From JANPBY01 sp963851405 (GTDB taxonomy: Bacteria; Actinomycetota; Actinomycetes; DATJPE01), in NCBI GenBank assembly GCA_963851405.1, contig CAWKPB010000006.1, positions 1 through 64,000 of the forward strand: a DNA stretch of 64,000 nucleotides, given 5' to 3'. The position numbers and the translations under genes are program-made. How positions within the stretch are numbered: the first letter of the stretch is position 1; the number at the start of each line of letters is the position of its first letter. Shown here in pieces: positions 52,521 through 61,644 of this stretch. The notes beneath the pieces were generated by a model. The model searched no databases. It worked only from the letters and a program-made list of their open reading frames with translations, and was not told the DNA's origin.

Positions 52521-53798
52521 ATGAGCCGCAAACCCCTGCACGACCGACCGCCGGACGGCCCGCCCGGGGACGACACCGGTTGCACGATCCTGCATGTCGA
52601 CATGGACGCCTTCTATGCCTCGGTGTCGCTACTCGACCATCCACACCTCGTGGGTACCCCGGTCATCGTGGGCGGCGGCGGCACCCGCGGGGTCGTGCTT
52701 TCGGCCACGTACGAGGCGCGGCGCGCGGGTGTCCACTCGGCGATGCCCATGACGAGGGCTCGCCGGATGTGTCCGCAGGCCACCATCCTGGAGCCGCAGC
52801 CCGACCGCTATGCCGCTGTGTCTGCTGCGGTCATGGAGGTCTTTCGCGAGGTCACCCCCTTGGTCGAGCCGCTGTCGCTGGACGAGGCATTTCTCGACGT
52901 CGGGGGGGCCGTCCGCAGACTCGGACGGCCCCGCGTGATCGGTGAGACGATCCGCGCCCGGATCGCTGATGAACAGGGCGTCACGTGCTCGGTCGGAGTC
53001 GCCAGCACCAAGTTCGTGGCCAAGCTCGCGACGACCCTGGCCAAGCCGGACGGGCTGCTCGTAGTGCCACGCGACGGCGTGGTCGACTTCCTTCACCCGC
53101 TGCCTGTGTCAGCACTTTGGGGGGTCGGTGAACGCACGGAGGAGGTCCTGCGGCGGCTGGGGTTGCGCACCGTCGGCGACCTGGCCAGGACTCCGCAAAA
53201 CACGCTGGAGCGGGCCCTGGGTGCAGCCTCGGGTTCGCATCTGGCGGCGCTCGCTTGGGGCCGAGATCAGCGCCGGGTCGTCGCTCATGAGCCAGACAAG
53301 AGCATGGGTGCTGAAGAGACGTTCGGGACCGATGTCGATGACGCGGAGATCGTTCGACGTGAGCTCCTCCGTCTGTCCGAGCGCGTGGCCAGCCGCTTGC
53401 GCGCCTCTGGCTATGTCGGTCGAACGGTCGCGTTGAAAGTCAGATTCGCTGACTTCACGACCATCACGCGGTCTCGAACCCTCACCGAAGCCACCGATGT
53501 CGGGCAGGAAATCTACGCAACGGCCCGCGCGCTTTATGACGCGCTCGGCCTACAGCGTGCCCGAATCCGGTTGGTGGGGGTACGGGTCGAGGGCTTGTTC
53601 GACGTCGACACCCGGACCCAGCAACTCGTGCTCGACGCTCCCGAACGCGGCTGGCGAGAGGCCGAACTCGCCGCAGACTCTGCAGCGCTGCGCTTCGGGG
53701 CTGGTGCCGTACGCCCCGGGACGCTGGTCCGAGGGCGGTCCGATGCGACCTCCGACCAGACTCGTTCGCAGGATCGTTCCAAGGCCCCGAAGCCCTGA
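52521..53798 (+). CDS. dinB: DNA polymerase IV (Y-family)
   Basis: This 425-residue translesion polymerase has intact catalytic motifs: ILHVDMDAFYASVS (residues about 23-36) and SLDEAFLDV (about 113-121), so it is an active DinB rather than a catalytically dead ImuB. SVGVASTKFVAKLATTLAKPDG and the thumb HhH (ALWGVGERTEEVLRRLGL) follow. A QQLVLDAP stretch in the C-terminal part resembles a sliding-clamp-binding peptide. It lies 75 bp after dnaE2, probably in the same SOS operon. A GATCG hairpin follows the stop. Confidence 0.94.
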   Translation: MSRKPLHDRPPDGPPGDDTGCTILHVDMDAFYASVSLLDHPHLVGTPVIVGGGGTRGVVLSATYEARRAGVHSAMPMTRARRMCPQATILEPQPDRYAAVSAAVMEVFREVTPLVEPLSLDEAFLDVGGAVRRLGRPRVIGETIRARIADEQGVTCSVGVASTKFVAKLATTLAKPDGLLVVPRDGVVDFLHPLPVSALWGVGERTEEVLRRLGLRTVGDLARTPQNTLERALGAASGSHLAALAWGRDQRRVVAHEPDKSMGAEETFGTDVDDAEIVRRELLRLSERVASRLRASGYVGRTVALKVRFADFTTITRSRTLTEATDVGQEIYATARALYDALGLQRARIRLVGVRVEGLFDVDTRTQQLVLDAPERGWREAELAADSAALRFGAGAVRPGTLVRGRSDATSDQTRSQDRSKAPKP

Positions 53799-53816
53799 GA
53801 AGTCACCTCTGCGGCC

Positions 53817-53841
53817 TCCCCGGATCGTTTCGATCCGGGGA
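53817..53841 (+). terminator. Hairpin after dinB
   Basis: TCCCCGGATCG (53817-53827) pairs perfectly with CGATCCGGGGA (53831-53841) around a TTT loop. There is no U-run, so termination may be weak or Rho-assisted. It marks the end of the SOS operon, 19 bp after the dinB stop. Confidence 0.6.
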
Positions 53842-53964
53842 ACAATGCTCATGTCGGCTTTCGCGCCCGCCGATGCCTGCCTATGCTGGGTTTACGGAGT
53901 TAGTCGGCGGAACTTAGACTCGCTGTCGAGCCTTGAGTTCCCCGGGGTGAGGGAAGGAGGATCC

Positions 53965-54393
53965 GTGCCACTGTCTGAGCATGAACAGCGCCTGCTTGAG
54001 CAGATGGAGCGCGCCCTCTACGCAGAGGACCCCAAGCTCGCCTCCACGCTTCGCGGCGCTGACCTGCGCGCCCACCAGCGACGCCGCATCATCGTTGGTT
54101 CCCTGGGGTTTCTGGCCGGGCTCGGACTGCTGCTCGCCGGAGTGACGGCCGGATGGGGCCTGGGTCTTGCGGGCTTCCTGCTCATGTTGATTTCCGCCTG
54201 GTGGATCATGACCGGGTGGCGCGCCGGTTCCCGCGCGCCTGAGTCAGTGGCCGCAGCGGGCGCCGACATTGGTCCTGGTTCAGAACGGTCGAAGACCTCC
54301 AAGTCGAAGGCGGCCAAGCCGCCGGGGTCAACGGGCATGATGGATCGACTCGAAGGTCGTTGGCGTCGACGTCGCGAGGGCGACGGCCGCTAG
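53965..54393 (+). CDS. DUF3040 membrane protein
   Basis: This 142-residue protein begins at a GTG with a perfect AAGGAGG site 5 nt upstream. The N-terminus PLSEHEQRLLEQMERALYAEDPKLASTL is the DUF3040 signature. Two hydrophobic helices (about 41-58 and 62-79) are followed by a basic tail rich in Lys, Ser and Arg (about 100-142). Members of this family commonly sit near dinB and mraZ in actinobacteria. Function unknown. Confidence 0.9.
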   Translation: MPLSEHEQRLLEQMERALYAEDPKLASTLRGADLRAHQRRRIIVGSLGFLAGLGLLLAGVTAGWGLGLAGFLLMLISAWWIMTGWRAGSRAPESVAAAGADIGPGSERSKTSKSKAAKPPGSTGMMDRLEGRWRRRREGDGR

Positions 54394-54430
54394 AGCGACT
54401 CGCACCGGCTCTTCGTCAGGCGGGTTGGTG

Positions 54431-56881
54431 TTAGCGCGGCGGAGTCGGCGTGCGTTCACGCGTTCGTCGGTGCCCAGAAGGGGTCGTCGTGCGTCGGCCT
54501 AGGCGGATCGCGCGAACCCGTCGAGGAACTGCGTCCAACCAATCCAACGCATCGGCGGTCCGGGCGCCGGCGCGTCGAGTCAAGGAGGGCGCCAGAAGCC
54601 GGGCTCGCCATCGCCTCCGTGGGGAGGCTGCCGACAGCAGTCCGGCCCTCGCAGACAGCACGTCATCGGCGAGGCCATCCACCGGGTCCGGCGTACGGGC
54701 GTAGCGGGCTCGTTCCGTCGCCACAGCGGCCCGGCGCAGCGCCGATGCAGCCGCGGTGCGAACCGGAATCGGGTCGGCTTCCAGGCGTGCAGTCTCGATG
54801 ATTTCGGCAGCGACCTGGCGAGGGGTGCGCGAAGCGGGCCAGGTGAGATCGATGTCCAGGCAGGTTGCGGAGATCTCAGCCCACGCGGCAAGTGCGGCCG
54901 GGCGAGGTTCGGCCTGACGGGCCGTCCTGAGTCGGCGGCGGCGTTGCTCGTTGCGCAGAGCCCAGGGCAACAACACAACCACTACGACGATCAAGGCGAC
55001 GGCCAGCCAGAGCCAGTGAAAAGCCCCCGCTGACGATGCGGCGGCTACTTCTCCAAGGCCTCCGCCAAGGGCTTCTTGCGCCCCGGGGCGTACCAAGTTG
55101 TCCTGGCCTGTCCGAGTGGGCCGACTGTCATCGGGGCGCAGTGGGCCGGGCTGGCTCGGGCCGCCTGGACTCGTCACCTCCTCCAGGGTCCAGGAAGGCT
55201 GGGAAAGGCCAGCTCCGGCGCCTCGCGGGGTTGGCTCGAAGCGGGTCCACCCCGCGCCTTCGAAGTACACCTCGGGCCACGCGTGAGCGTCGTGCCAAGA
55301 AACCGAGTAGCTGCCGTCTTCGACCTTCTCGCCGGGGAGGAAGCCCACCACCACGCGGGTGGGCAAATCTAAAGAGCGCGCCATGACCGCGTAGGTGCCC
55401 GCGAACTGCTGGCAAAAGCCGCGCTTGCTCTCCAGAAAGACGGTCAGGGGATCCTCGGCGACCGTGGGCGTGGTCACGTCGTAGATGAAGTCGCCCGACT
55501 GGAAGAACTGCTGGAGCGCCACGGCCTTTTCGAACGGCGTCTCAGCGTCCTCGGTCACCTGTTTCGCCGTCGTCGTCACGATGGGCGGGACCTCTGGAAG
55601 TGCGGTGTTTTCCTCGCGGAACTGCGGTTCCAGGGGTCCGGGGTCCTGCAGATCTGCGGCGTCAGGTTCGACCTGGAGGCTGGTCGTGGTCCAGGTCAGA
55701 CCGCTGCTGTCGGACTTAGGGGACCAGACGACTCGCGTCTCGGCATCCCAGACCCAGTCATTGGCACTTGCCCCGTTCACACCGACGAACGAAAGCGGGG
55801 CGGGCGCCGGCAGCCAGGTGCTCTCGGTCAACTCGGTCGAAGTGAAAGACGACGTGACGATCCTCGAGACGGCCGAATCATCGACGCCGGTCACCGGGGG
55901 AAGCGGGTCACGGACCACCGAGCCGGAAGTCCTCAGGCGCGAGGGGACCCAGGTCTCGCCGTCGAACGTGGGCAGCGTCACGAGTCGGAGGTAGTCGGGC
56001 TGGTCGGCATCGGTGGTGTAGCGCAACACCTCGGTGTCGTCCGGGCGGTTGAGTTCGCCACCGAGGGAGACAAAGGGGTTTACGGTCGTCACGGTCCTGC
56101 CACTGCCACCTCCTCCTCCCGGTCCTCCGCCCCCACCTCCGAAAAAGGCGTCACTTAGGCCCGGGAGAATCGCCGGGATGAATACCGCGACGACGATCGC
56201 GACGGCTCCGATACGGCGACCGACGGCTCCCATCGGCTCCGCCGGCGTCCCGATCGCTGGGTCCATCGGATCGCCCGGAAACGCGCGAGTGCCCAGCCGC
56301 CGGCCCCAGCCGCCGACTCGTTCCCGGCTGTCGGCAAGGAGCAGGGCCAGCCACCCGATGGCCGCGAGCCCGAAGTATGGCCAGGAGACACCGTCGGCCG
56401 CGATAGCCACGGGTACGGCGTAAAGCACAAGCAACGGCAAGCCGGCGAGGGCCGGGGAGCGGAGGGTCACGGCGAGGGTGTCAACGACAACGGCGATGCC
56501 GGCGATGGACACCGAGAGGAGGAAGACCAGGCCCGGCGTGGTTGGCGCCGGCGGCGCAGCCGTGGCCATGGTGTCGAAGGCTTCTTCAAGCAGACTCCGG
56601 ACCAGAAGTCTGGCGTCTTCCCCGGGGATGACTCCCCAAAGGGCGACCTCGCGGGTGAAGCGGGCGACGATGACGAGGGCCAGCACGCCGATCTCGATAA
56701 GCGGCACGAGCCAGCGCGGACTGCCTAAGCGGCGAGCAAGGTATCCGGTCGCCGCCACCACGCCCACCAGCAGCGTCGTGGTCAGAAGCCACTGTGCGCT
56801 GTCCAGAAGAGACATCAGGGACAACGACGTCAACAGCACAGCGATCACCGCGACGATGGTGAGTCTGGGGTGCCCAGTCAT
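54431..56881 (-). CDS. TgpA-like transglutaminase-fold membrane protein
   Basis: This 816-residue protein has five to six N-terminal membrane helices (about 5-225), a large extracytoplasmic region with a transglutaminase core, and one C-terminal helix near 620-640 followed by a DUF4129-like cytoplasmic tail. The catalytic Cys is in GFCQQFAGTYAVMARSL, the His in SWHDAHAWPEVYF and the Asp or equivalent after it. It has a Gly-rich loop (GGGGGPGGGGG). It is translationally coupled to the DUF58 gene (ATGA) and forms the moxR-DUF58-tgpA set, which is widespread in actinobacteria and linked to cell-envelope maintenance. Confidence 0.9.
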   Translation of the reverse strand: MTGHPRLTIVAVIAVLLTSLSLMSLLDSAQWLLTTTLLVGVVAATGYLARRLGSPRWLVPLIEIGVLALVIVARFTREVALWGVIPGEDARLLVRSLLEEAFDTMATAAPPAPTTPGLVFLLSVSIAGIAVVVDTLAVTLRSPALAGLPLLVLYAVPVAIAADGVSWPYFGLAAIGWLALLLADSRERVGGWGRRLGTRAFPGDPMDPAIGTPAEPMGAVGRRIGAVAIVVAVFIPAILPGLSDAFFGGGGGGPGGGGGSGRTVTTVNPFVSLGGELNRPDDTEVLRYTTDADQPDYLRLVTLPTFDGETWVPSRLRTSGSVVRDPLPPVTGVDDSAVSRIVTSSFTSTELTESTWLPAPAPLSFVGVNGASANDWVWDAETRVVWSPKSDSSGLTWTTTSLQVEPDAADLQDPGPLEPQFREENTALPEVPPIVTTTAKQVTEDAETPFEKAVALQQFFQSGDFIYDVTTPTVAEDPLTVFLESKRGFCQQFAGTYAVMARSLDLPTRVVVGFLPGEKVEDGSYSVSWHDAHAWPEVYFEGAGWTRFEPTPRGAGAGLSQPSWTLEEVTSPGGPSQPGPLRPDDSRPTRTGQDNLVRPGAQEALGGGLGEVAAASSAGAFHWLWLAVALIVVVVVLLPWALRNEQRRRRLRTARQAEPRPAALAAWAEISATCLDIDLTWPASRTPRQVAAEIIETARLEADPIPVRTAAASALRRAAVATERARYARTPDPVDGLADDVLSARAGLLSAASPRRRWRARLLAPSLTRRAGARTADALDWLDAVPRRVRAIRLGRRTTTPSGHRRTRERTPTPPR

Positions 56882-58158
56882 GCCATTTCCCTGACCGAAA
56901 GTGCCGACTGCGAGCCATGGGCCACCGCCGGCCACAGGGTCGCGAGGTCGTCGCCGGCTCGCGCAATAACGACCCGCCAACCGGCCGCTTGCAGGAGTGC
57001 GGCGGCTCGGTCGGGGTGCGGGGCAGAGTTACCCCGAGGGGCCTGACCCGCCCAACTCGTGACGTCCAACAGGATGGCTACTGCTGATCCGCCCCGGTGC
57101 TGGGCACGGATCAGTCCTTCGGCTTCAGCCGGAGCGAGGGCTCCGAGAACGGCCACGACCAAGCCATCGAATCCACCGAGGTGCAGGCTCCCGGCGGGGC
57201 CGAGGGTGACGCCACCCGTCACCTCGGCCGCCGACAGGGCGTCGAGAATCGATGCCTCTTGATCGCCGAAGCCGAGATCGGCGCCGTGGCCCCTGAGCTT
57301 GGCGCCCGAGTCCGTCACCAGGTCCACGGTGTATCCGACGCGCCCGGCATGAGCACTGATAGAAGCCGCCGCCGACACGGCCCACTCGAAGGATGAGGCG
57401 GGTCCCGCGCCTCGGTGCGCCGCCGCACGGGTGTCCAGAAGCAGAGTGCAGTGCGATTCCCAGGGCTGTTCTTCGCGCCGGACCATCAGTTCGCCGTAGC
57501 GCGCCGTCGAACGCCAGTGCACCCGCCGGAAGTCGTCGCCGTGCCGATACTCGCGAGTCGCGACGTCGTCCTCTCCAGCGGCGGCGACCGACCGGGAACG
57601 GCTGTCTCCGGACCCGGCCCATTCGCCGCCCAGCGGTACGGCCGGAAGGTGCTGGACCACGGGGGTCACGACGAGGGTGTCCCGAGCCGAGAAGGAGCGC
57701 GTCAGCTCACACATGCCGAACGGGTCGGACAGCCGTACCGTGAGCGGACCAACGACGTAGCGGCCTCGAACATCGGCCCGAACGGGGTAGTCCACGGTTC
57801 GCACTCCACCGGGCTCGACCCGGTCCAGCAGGAACCGTGGCCGTGAGCCCAGAATGTAGGGCAGTCGATCCTCGATGAGCAGTAGCCCGGTGGGCAGGCG
57901 GGACACGTTCTCCAGGCGGAGCACCACCCTGGAGTCTTGACCGGCTTCCACTCGACCGGGGTTGACGCGGCGCGTGCACGCGACCCGATAGCGCGTGCGG
58001 ATCACGGTCGCCGCGCTGATGAGCGGCAGAGCAGTGAGCAGAATCGCGACGCGCAGCAGATCGTCCTGGCTCATGATCAAAGCGGAGACGATGGAGGCGA
58101 GCCCGGCCGCCAGAAAACAGCGGCCGCGGGTGGTCAGACCGCCCAGGGCTTCGCGCAC
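56878..58158 (-). CDS. DUF58 family protein
   Basis: This 426-residue protein has two N-terminal membrane helices (about 10-50). The DUF58 signature lies at about 210-225, EYRHGDDFRRVHWRSTARYGELMVR-like, followed by a VWA-like domain with LLLDTRAAAH (in place of the MIDAS DxSxS). DUF58 proteins partner MoxR AAA+ ATPases. It lies 7 bp after moxR and overlaps the transglutaminase gene. Confidence 0.92.
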   Translation of the reverse strand: MREALGGLTTRGRCFLAAGLASIVSALIMSQDDLLRVAILLTALPLISAATVIRTRYRVACTRRVNPGRVEAGQDSRVVLRLENVSRLPTGLLLIEDRLPYILGSRPRFLLDRVEPGGVRTVDYPVRADVRGRYVVGPLTVRLSDPFGMCELTRSFSARDTLVVTPVVQHLPAVPLGGEWAGSGDSRSRSVAAAGEDDVATREYRHGDDFRRVHWRSTARYGELMVRREEQPWESHCTLLLDTRAAAHRGAGPASSFEWAVSAAASISAHAGRVGYTVDLVTDSGAKLRGHGADLGFGDQEASILDALSAAEVTGGVTLGPAGSLHLGGFDGLVVAVLGALAPAEAEGLIRAQHRGGSAVAILLDVTSWAGQAPRGNSAPHPDRAAALLQAAGWRVVIARAGDDLATLWPAVAHGSQSALSVREMA

Positions 58159-58165
58159 GGAGAGG

Positions 58166-59137
58166 TCATCCCCTCACGTCGTTCGGCAACGGCACCTGGC
58201 GCATGATGTCGTTGACGATGACCTCGGTCCCTCGCCGCGCGATCTGAGCCTCCGCGGTGAGCAGAAGTCGATGCGCAAGCACGGGTACGGCCAGTCGCTG
58301 GATGTCATCGGGGGAGACGTAGTCCCGGTCATCGAGCGCAGCGGACGCGCGCGCAGCGCGTACCAGATGGAGCGCGGCACGAGGAGATGCCCCGAGTCGA
58401 AGATCGGGGGACCGGCGGGTCGCCGACACCACGGCGATGACGTAGCGGCGCACGGAGTCAGAAAGATGAACGGTTCGAACCGCTTCGACGAGCCGCCTGA
58501 TCTCGACGGCGTCAGTCACAGCCTCCACGGTTTCAAGTGCGCTGGTCCCTCCGTGTAGGTCCAGCATGGCCAATTCCGCGTCCGTGTCGGGGTAGCCCAT
58601 GGAGACGCGCGCCATGAACCGGTCGCGCTGCGCCTCGGGAAGGGGATAGGTCCCCTCCATCTCGATCGGGTTCTGAGTTGCGATCACCATGAAGGGGGCC
58701 TCGAGCACGTAGGTCGTTCCATCGACGGTGACCTGACGTTCTTCCATGCACTCCAGGAGGGCGCTTTGCGTCTTCGGAGAGGCCCGATTGATCTCGTCGC
58801 CGACCACGATGTTGGCGAATACGGAGCCTGGCTTGAACTCGAAGTCCCGGGTGTTCTGGTTGAACACGCTGACCCCGGTGACGTCCGAGGGGAGTAGGTC
58901 GGGCGTGAACTGAATGCGGCGCACGGTGCAGTCGATCGACCGGGCGAGCGCCTTGGCCAGCATGGTCTTGCCGACTCCGGGCACGTCCTCGATCAGTAGG
59001 TGACCCTCGGCCAGCAGCACCGTCAACGTGGTGCGCACGACCTGAGGCTTGCCCTCGATGGCCTTAGCGACCGACTTGGCGATCTCCGCCGCGGAACCGC
59101 GGACGTCGTCCAGCGTGGCGAGAGGGCGCTCCGTCAT
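58166..59137 (-). CDS. moxR: MoxR-family AAA+ ATPase
   Basis: This 323-residue ATPase has Walker A LIEDVPGVGKTMLAKALA, Walker B NIVVGDEINRASPK, sensor 1 FMVIATQNPIEMEGTYPLPEAQRDRF and a helical lid with ASPRAALHLVRAARA (sensor 2 Arg). MoxR ATPases act as chaperones with VWA/DUF58 partners. The ATG at 59137 is chosen because the frame beyond it is not conserved-looking. The 228-bp gap to the divergent VOC gene holds the promoter region; no other gene is seen there. Confidence 0.93.
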   Translation of the reverse strand: MTERPLATLDDVRGSAAEIAKSVAKAIEGKPQVVRTTLTVLLAEGHLLIEDVPGVGKTMLAKALARSIDCTVRRIQFTPDLLPSDVTGVSVFNQNTRDFEFKPGSVFANIVVGDEINRASPKTQSALLECMEERQVTVDGTTYVLEAPFMVIATQNPIEMEGTYPLPEAQRDRFMARVSMGYPDTDAELAMLDLHGGTSALETVEAVTDAVEIRRLVEAVRTVHLSDSVRRYVIAVVSATRRSPDLRLGASPRAALHLVRAARASAALDDRDYVSPDDIQRLAVPVLAHRLLLTAEAQIARRGTEVIVNDIMRQVPLPNDVRG

Positions 59138-59365
59138 CGGACCATCTTCACCCAGAAGCCCCGAGTTTGCCTCATGACTTGGGACAACGTTGCCGCACCG
59201 TTGTTCGCCAAGCGGCCCCCGATGGGTCCGAACGGGGAGCTCCGGTGCCCGGAATATCCGAATATTCAGGACTCGCGGGCCTGAGTCGGCTGCCTTGATC
59301 GGGGAGGGACCGACCCAGCCGCAACCCGCGTTGACCAGCCAAGGGAACGCTGTTTCACTGCTCCC

Positions 59366-60268
59366 GTGACCGAATCGTCTGACGTTGCCCTGCTCACCTT
59401 TGATCACGTCGTACTGGGGACCAGCGATCCGGTGGCGATGCTCGCTTTCTTAGCGGTCTTCGGGTTGGTGCCGGTGGCCCCGCCGACCGATGCTGGCGTG
59501 TTCGTCGGCGTCGCCGGTCACCGGGGAGCTCTCCGGATCGTCGAGGTCGAGGGAACGACTCCGGCGCTTGGCCCCTACGCCACCGGTGGACAGGCGCTGG
59601 ACCTCTACACGCGGGACATGACCCGCTCGCTCGAGCTCATCGACGCGGCTGGATTGGCCCGGGGGCCGGCCGTTGCCTACGCGTTTGGTCCGATGCAACT
59701 CGGCCAAGTGCTCGTGCACGGCCCAGATGGCCTGGCCCTCGTGCTCGTCGAGGTCGATCACCGGCTGCCGAGTGTGCTCGACCAGGACACCCATCGCCTC
59801 CACTCCCAACTGCACAGCATCGTGTGGTCGGTCGAAGACCTCGAAGCGGCGACAGCGTTCCTTAGTGGCCCTGCCGGGTTGTCGCTTCGAGCGACCTTTC
59901 CCCTCGACGCCCCCGAGGTCTCGGAGTTCATGCTGCTCCCGCGCCGAACGCCGATCCGGATGTCGGTGCTGTCGGCCTCGGACGCGCAAGCACCCCGTTT
60001 TGAACTGTTGACGTATGACCGCACGGCCGTACGCGCCGACGAGGTCGGCCATCGTCCGGGGCAACCCCTGGCGCCCGGGGGACTCCTGCCGGTATTTGTC
60101 ACCAGCGACCTCGAGGCGGCTGCGGGTGTGCTTGGGGGCGCGCTCGATGCTGACGCGCTCGGATCCAAGTTGGTGGTGGTGATTCCCGGCGGCATCGACG
60201 TCGAGATCCGCCTTGACCCCGCTGCTGCCATGGGAAACGTCGGACCGTTCTACGCTGCGGTCCCGTGA
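59366..60268 (+). CDS. VOC (glyoxalase/dioxygenase) superfamily protein with two to three repeats
   Basis: This 300-residue protein has paired beta-alpha-beta-beta-beta units: residues of about 8-125 (LLTFDHVVLGTSDPVAML to LALVLVEV) and about 140-295 (SIVWSVEDLEAATAFL). HLHSQLHSIVW contains a His in the metal-ligand position of the second unit. It is likely a lyase, isomerase or dioxygenase of an acyl or hydroxy acid. It is the first gene of the operon at the right end and overlaps the regulator by GTGA. The reaction is not determined. Confidence 0.82.
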   Translation: MTESSDVALLTFDHVVLGTSDPVAMLAFLAVFGLVPVAPPTDAGVFVGVAGHRGALRIVEVEGTTPALGPYATGGQALDLYTRDMTRSLELIDAAGLARGPAVAYAFGPMQLGQVLVHGPDGLALVLVEVDHRLPSVLDQDTHRLHSQLHSIVWSVEDLEAATAFLSGPAGLSLRATFPLDAPEVSEFMLLPRRTPIRMSVLSASDAQAPRFELLTYDRTAVRADEVGHRPGQPLAPGGLLPVFVTSDLEAAAGVLGGALDADALGSKLVVVIPGGIDVEIRLDPAAAMGNVGPFYAAVP

Positions 60269-60957
60269 GCGAGCGACGTCCGGCCTATACCGAACTGGCC
60301 GAGCAACTGCGGGCGCGAATCCTGTCCGGCGACCTGCAGGCCGGCGAGCGGCTTCCGGTCGAGCCGGATCTCTCGGCCCAGTTCGGGGTGTCGCGGAGCA
60401 CGGTGCGTGAGGCGCTGCGACTGCTGTCCTCGCAGAACTTGATCGCGACGACTCGAGGCGTTTCTGGTGGGTCCTTCGTCAGGCACCCCGGTGTCGACGA
60501 CATCGGCGCCTATCTCGAGGCCAGTATGGGCCTGCTCGCAGGAACTGATGATCTGAGTGTCGAACGGCTGCTCGAGGTTCGGCACCTACTCGAGGTTCCC
60601 GCGACCGGGCTGGCTGCGAGGCGGCGCACCGGCGAGCAACTCGAGTCCTTGCGAGAGACCTTGGTCGATCCGGGTGAGACCGCCGATGACGCCGTCCATC
60701 ACGCCAACGTCGGCTTCCACACGATCCTGCTCGAGGCCGCGGACAATCCGCTGTTGACGGTTGTGGCGCGGCCGTTGTTCGCGGTGATGGAGCGCCGGTT
60801 CCGTGGGGGGCAGGACTGGCGGGCGGTCTTTGCTGACCACGCACGGATCTTGGCTGCCGTCGAGGCCGGCGACGCGAAGACCGCCGAGGCCGAGGCGAGG
60901 GCCCATCTGGAACGGCTCCGACCGACCTACGCCCTTCGCGAGGGGGAGAGTGCATGA
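60265..60957 (+). CDS. GntR/FadR-family transcriptional regulator
   Basis: This 230-residue regulator has a winged-helix domain (LAEQLRARILSGDLQAGERLPVEPDLSAQFGVSRSTVREALRLLSSQNLI-type, written here in part) and the RGVSGGSFV wing. The C-terminal FCD helical domain has the metal or ligand residues in HHANVGFHTIL and LFADHARIL. FadR/FCD proteins sense acyl-CoAs or organic acids. It is coupled to the VOC gene and followed by possible operators before the MaoC gene, so it is likely the local repressor. Confidence 0.9.
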   Translation: MSERRPAYTELAEQLRARILSGDLQAGERLPVEPDLSAQFGVSRSTVREALRLLSSQNLIATTRGVSGGSFVRHPGVDDIGAYLEASMGLLAGTDDLSVERLLEVRHLLEVPATGLAARRRTGEQLESLRETLVDPGETADDAVHHANVGFHTILLEAADNPLLTVVARPLFAVMERRFRGGQDWRAVFADHARILAAVEAGDAKTAEAEARAHLERLRPTYALREGESA

Positions 60958-60979
60958 GGCACGCGAAGCGCACGCACTT

Positions 60980-61008
60980 TGGAACAATGAATCGCACAGT
61001 GGAACGAT
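60980..61008 (+). promoter_or_regulatory. Direct repeats, possible operator for the GntR regulator
   Basis: TGGAACAAT (60980-60988) and TGGAACGAT (61000-61008) are repeated exactly 20 bp apart, about two helical turns. They lie between the regulator gene and the MaoC gene, where a promoter for the downstream operon is expected. Confidence 0.4.
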
Positions 61009-61089
61009 CTAGTTGACCCGGCAATCCTCAGACCTTTAGGCTCGACCCGCCGCAGATGACCTGGGAGCGGCTCACAGGAGGTGGCAGCG

Positions 61090-61638
61090 GTGACGGTGCA
61101 CGAAGCGCAACTTGGCCGATTCCTCGAGGACTTCGAGGTCGGCGACGTGTTCCAGCATCCGTTCGGTCGCACCATCAGCGAGACCGACTGCACGTGGTTC
61201 ACCCAACTGACCTGCAATACGAATCAGAACCACTTCAACGCTCACCTGGCGAAGCAGAACCCGATCACTGATGGCCGAGTGATCGTCAACTCGGGGCTCA
61301 CGATCGCGCTCGTCCTGGGCCTATCCGTCATCGACATGAGCCAGAACGCTGTGGCCAACCTCGGAATCGACGAACTGCGTCTCACTCATCCGGTCTACGT
61401 GGGCGACACGGTCTATGCCGAATCGATCGTCTTGGATCTGCGCCGGTCGTCCAGCCGTCCGGACGTCGGGATCCTCACGATGCGCACGCGTGGGCTGAAC
61501 CAGGACGGTGAGCAGGTCATGACCTGGGTCCGATCGGTCATGGTGCCCACTCGCGCGTCCGGGATCGGTCAGGGGTACTTTCCGCAGGCCAAAGCGGGGC
61601 CGCTCGAACTGCCCGACGACCAGAGCTCGAAGGCCTGA
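61090..61638 (+). CDS. MaoC-family (hotdog) dehydratase
   Basis: This 182-residue hotdog-fold hydratase has the pattern FEVGDVFQHPFGRTISETDCTWFTQLTCN and NHFNAHLAK, with the catalytic Asp/His-region substitution Asn-His, then RVIVNSGLTIALVLGL and PVYVGDTVYAES. It resembles MaoC enzymes acting on C4-C5 dicarboxylyl-CoA or enoyl-CoA esters. I choose the GTG at 61090 because AGGAGG (61076-61081) lies 8 nt upstream; an earlier GTG at 61081 would overlap that site. It leads the operon with the LLM and CaiB genes. Confidence 0.86.
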   Translation: MTVHEAQLGRFLEDFEVGDVFQHPFGRTISETDCTWFTQLTCNTNQNHFNAHLAKQNPITDGRVIVNSGLTIALVLGLSVIDMSQNAVANLGIDELRLTHPVYVGDTVYAESIVLDLRRSSSRPDVGILTMRTRGLNQDGEQVMTWVRSVMVPTRASGIGQGYFPQAKAGPLELPDDQSSKA

Positions 61639-61644
61639 TCGTCC

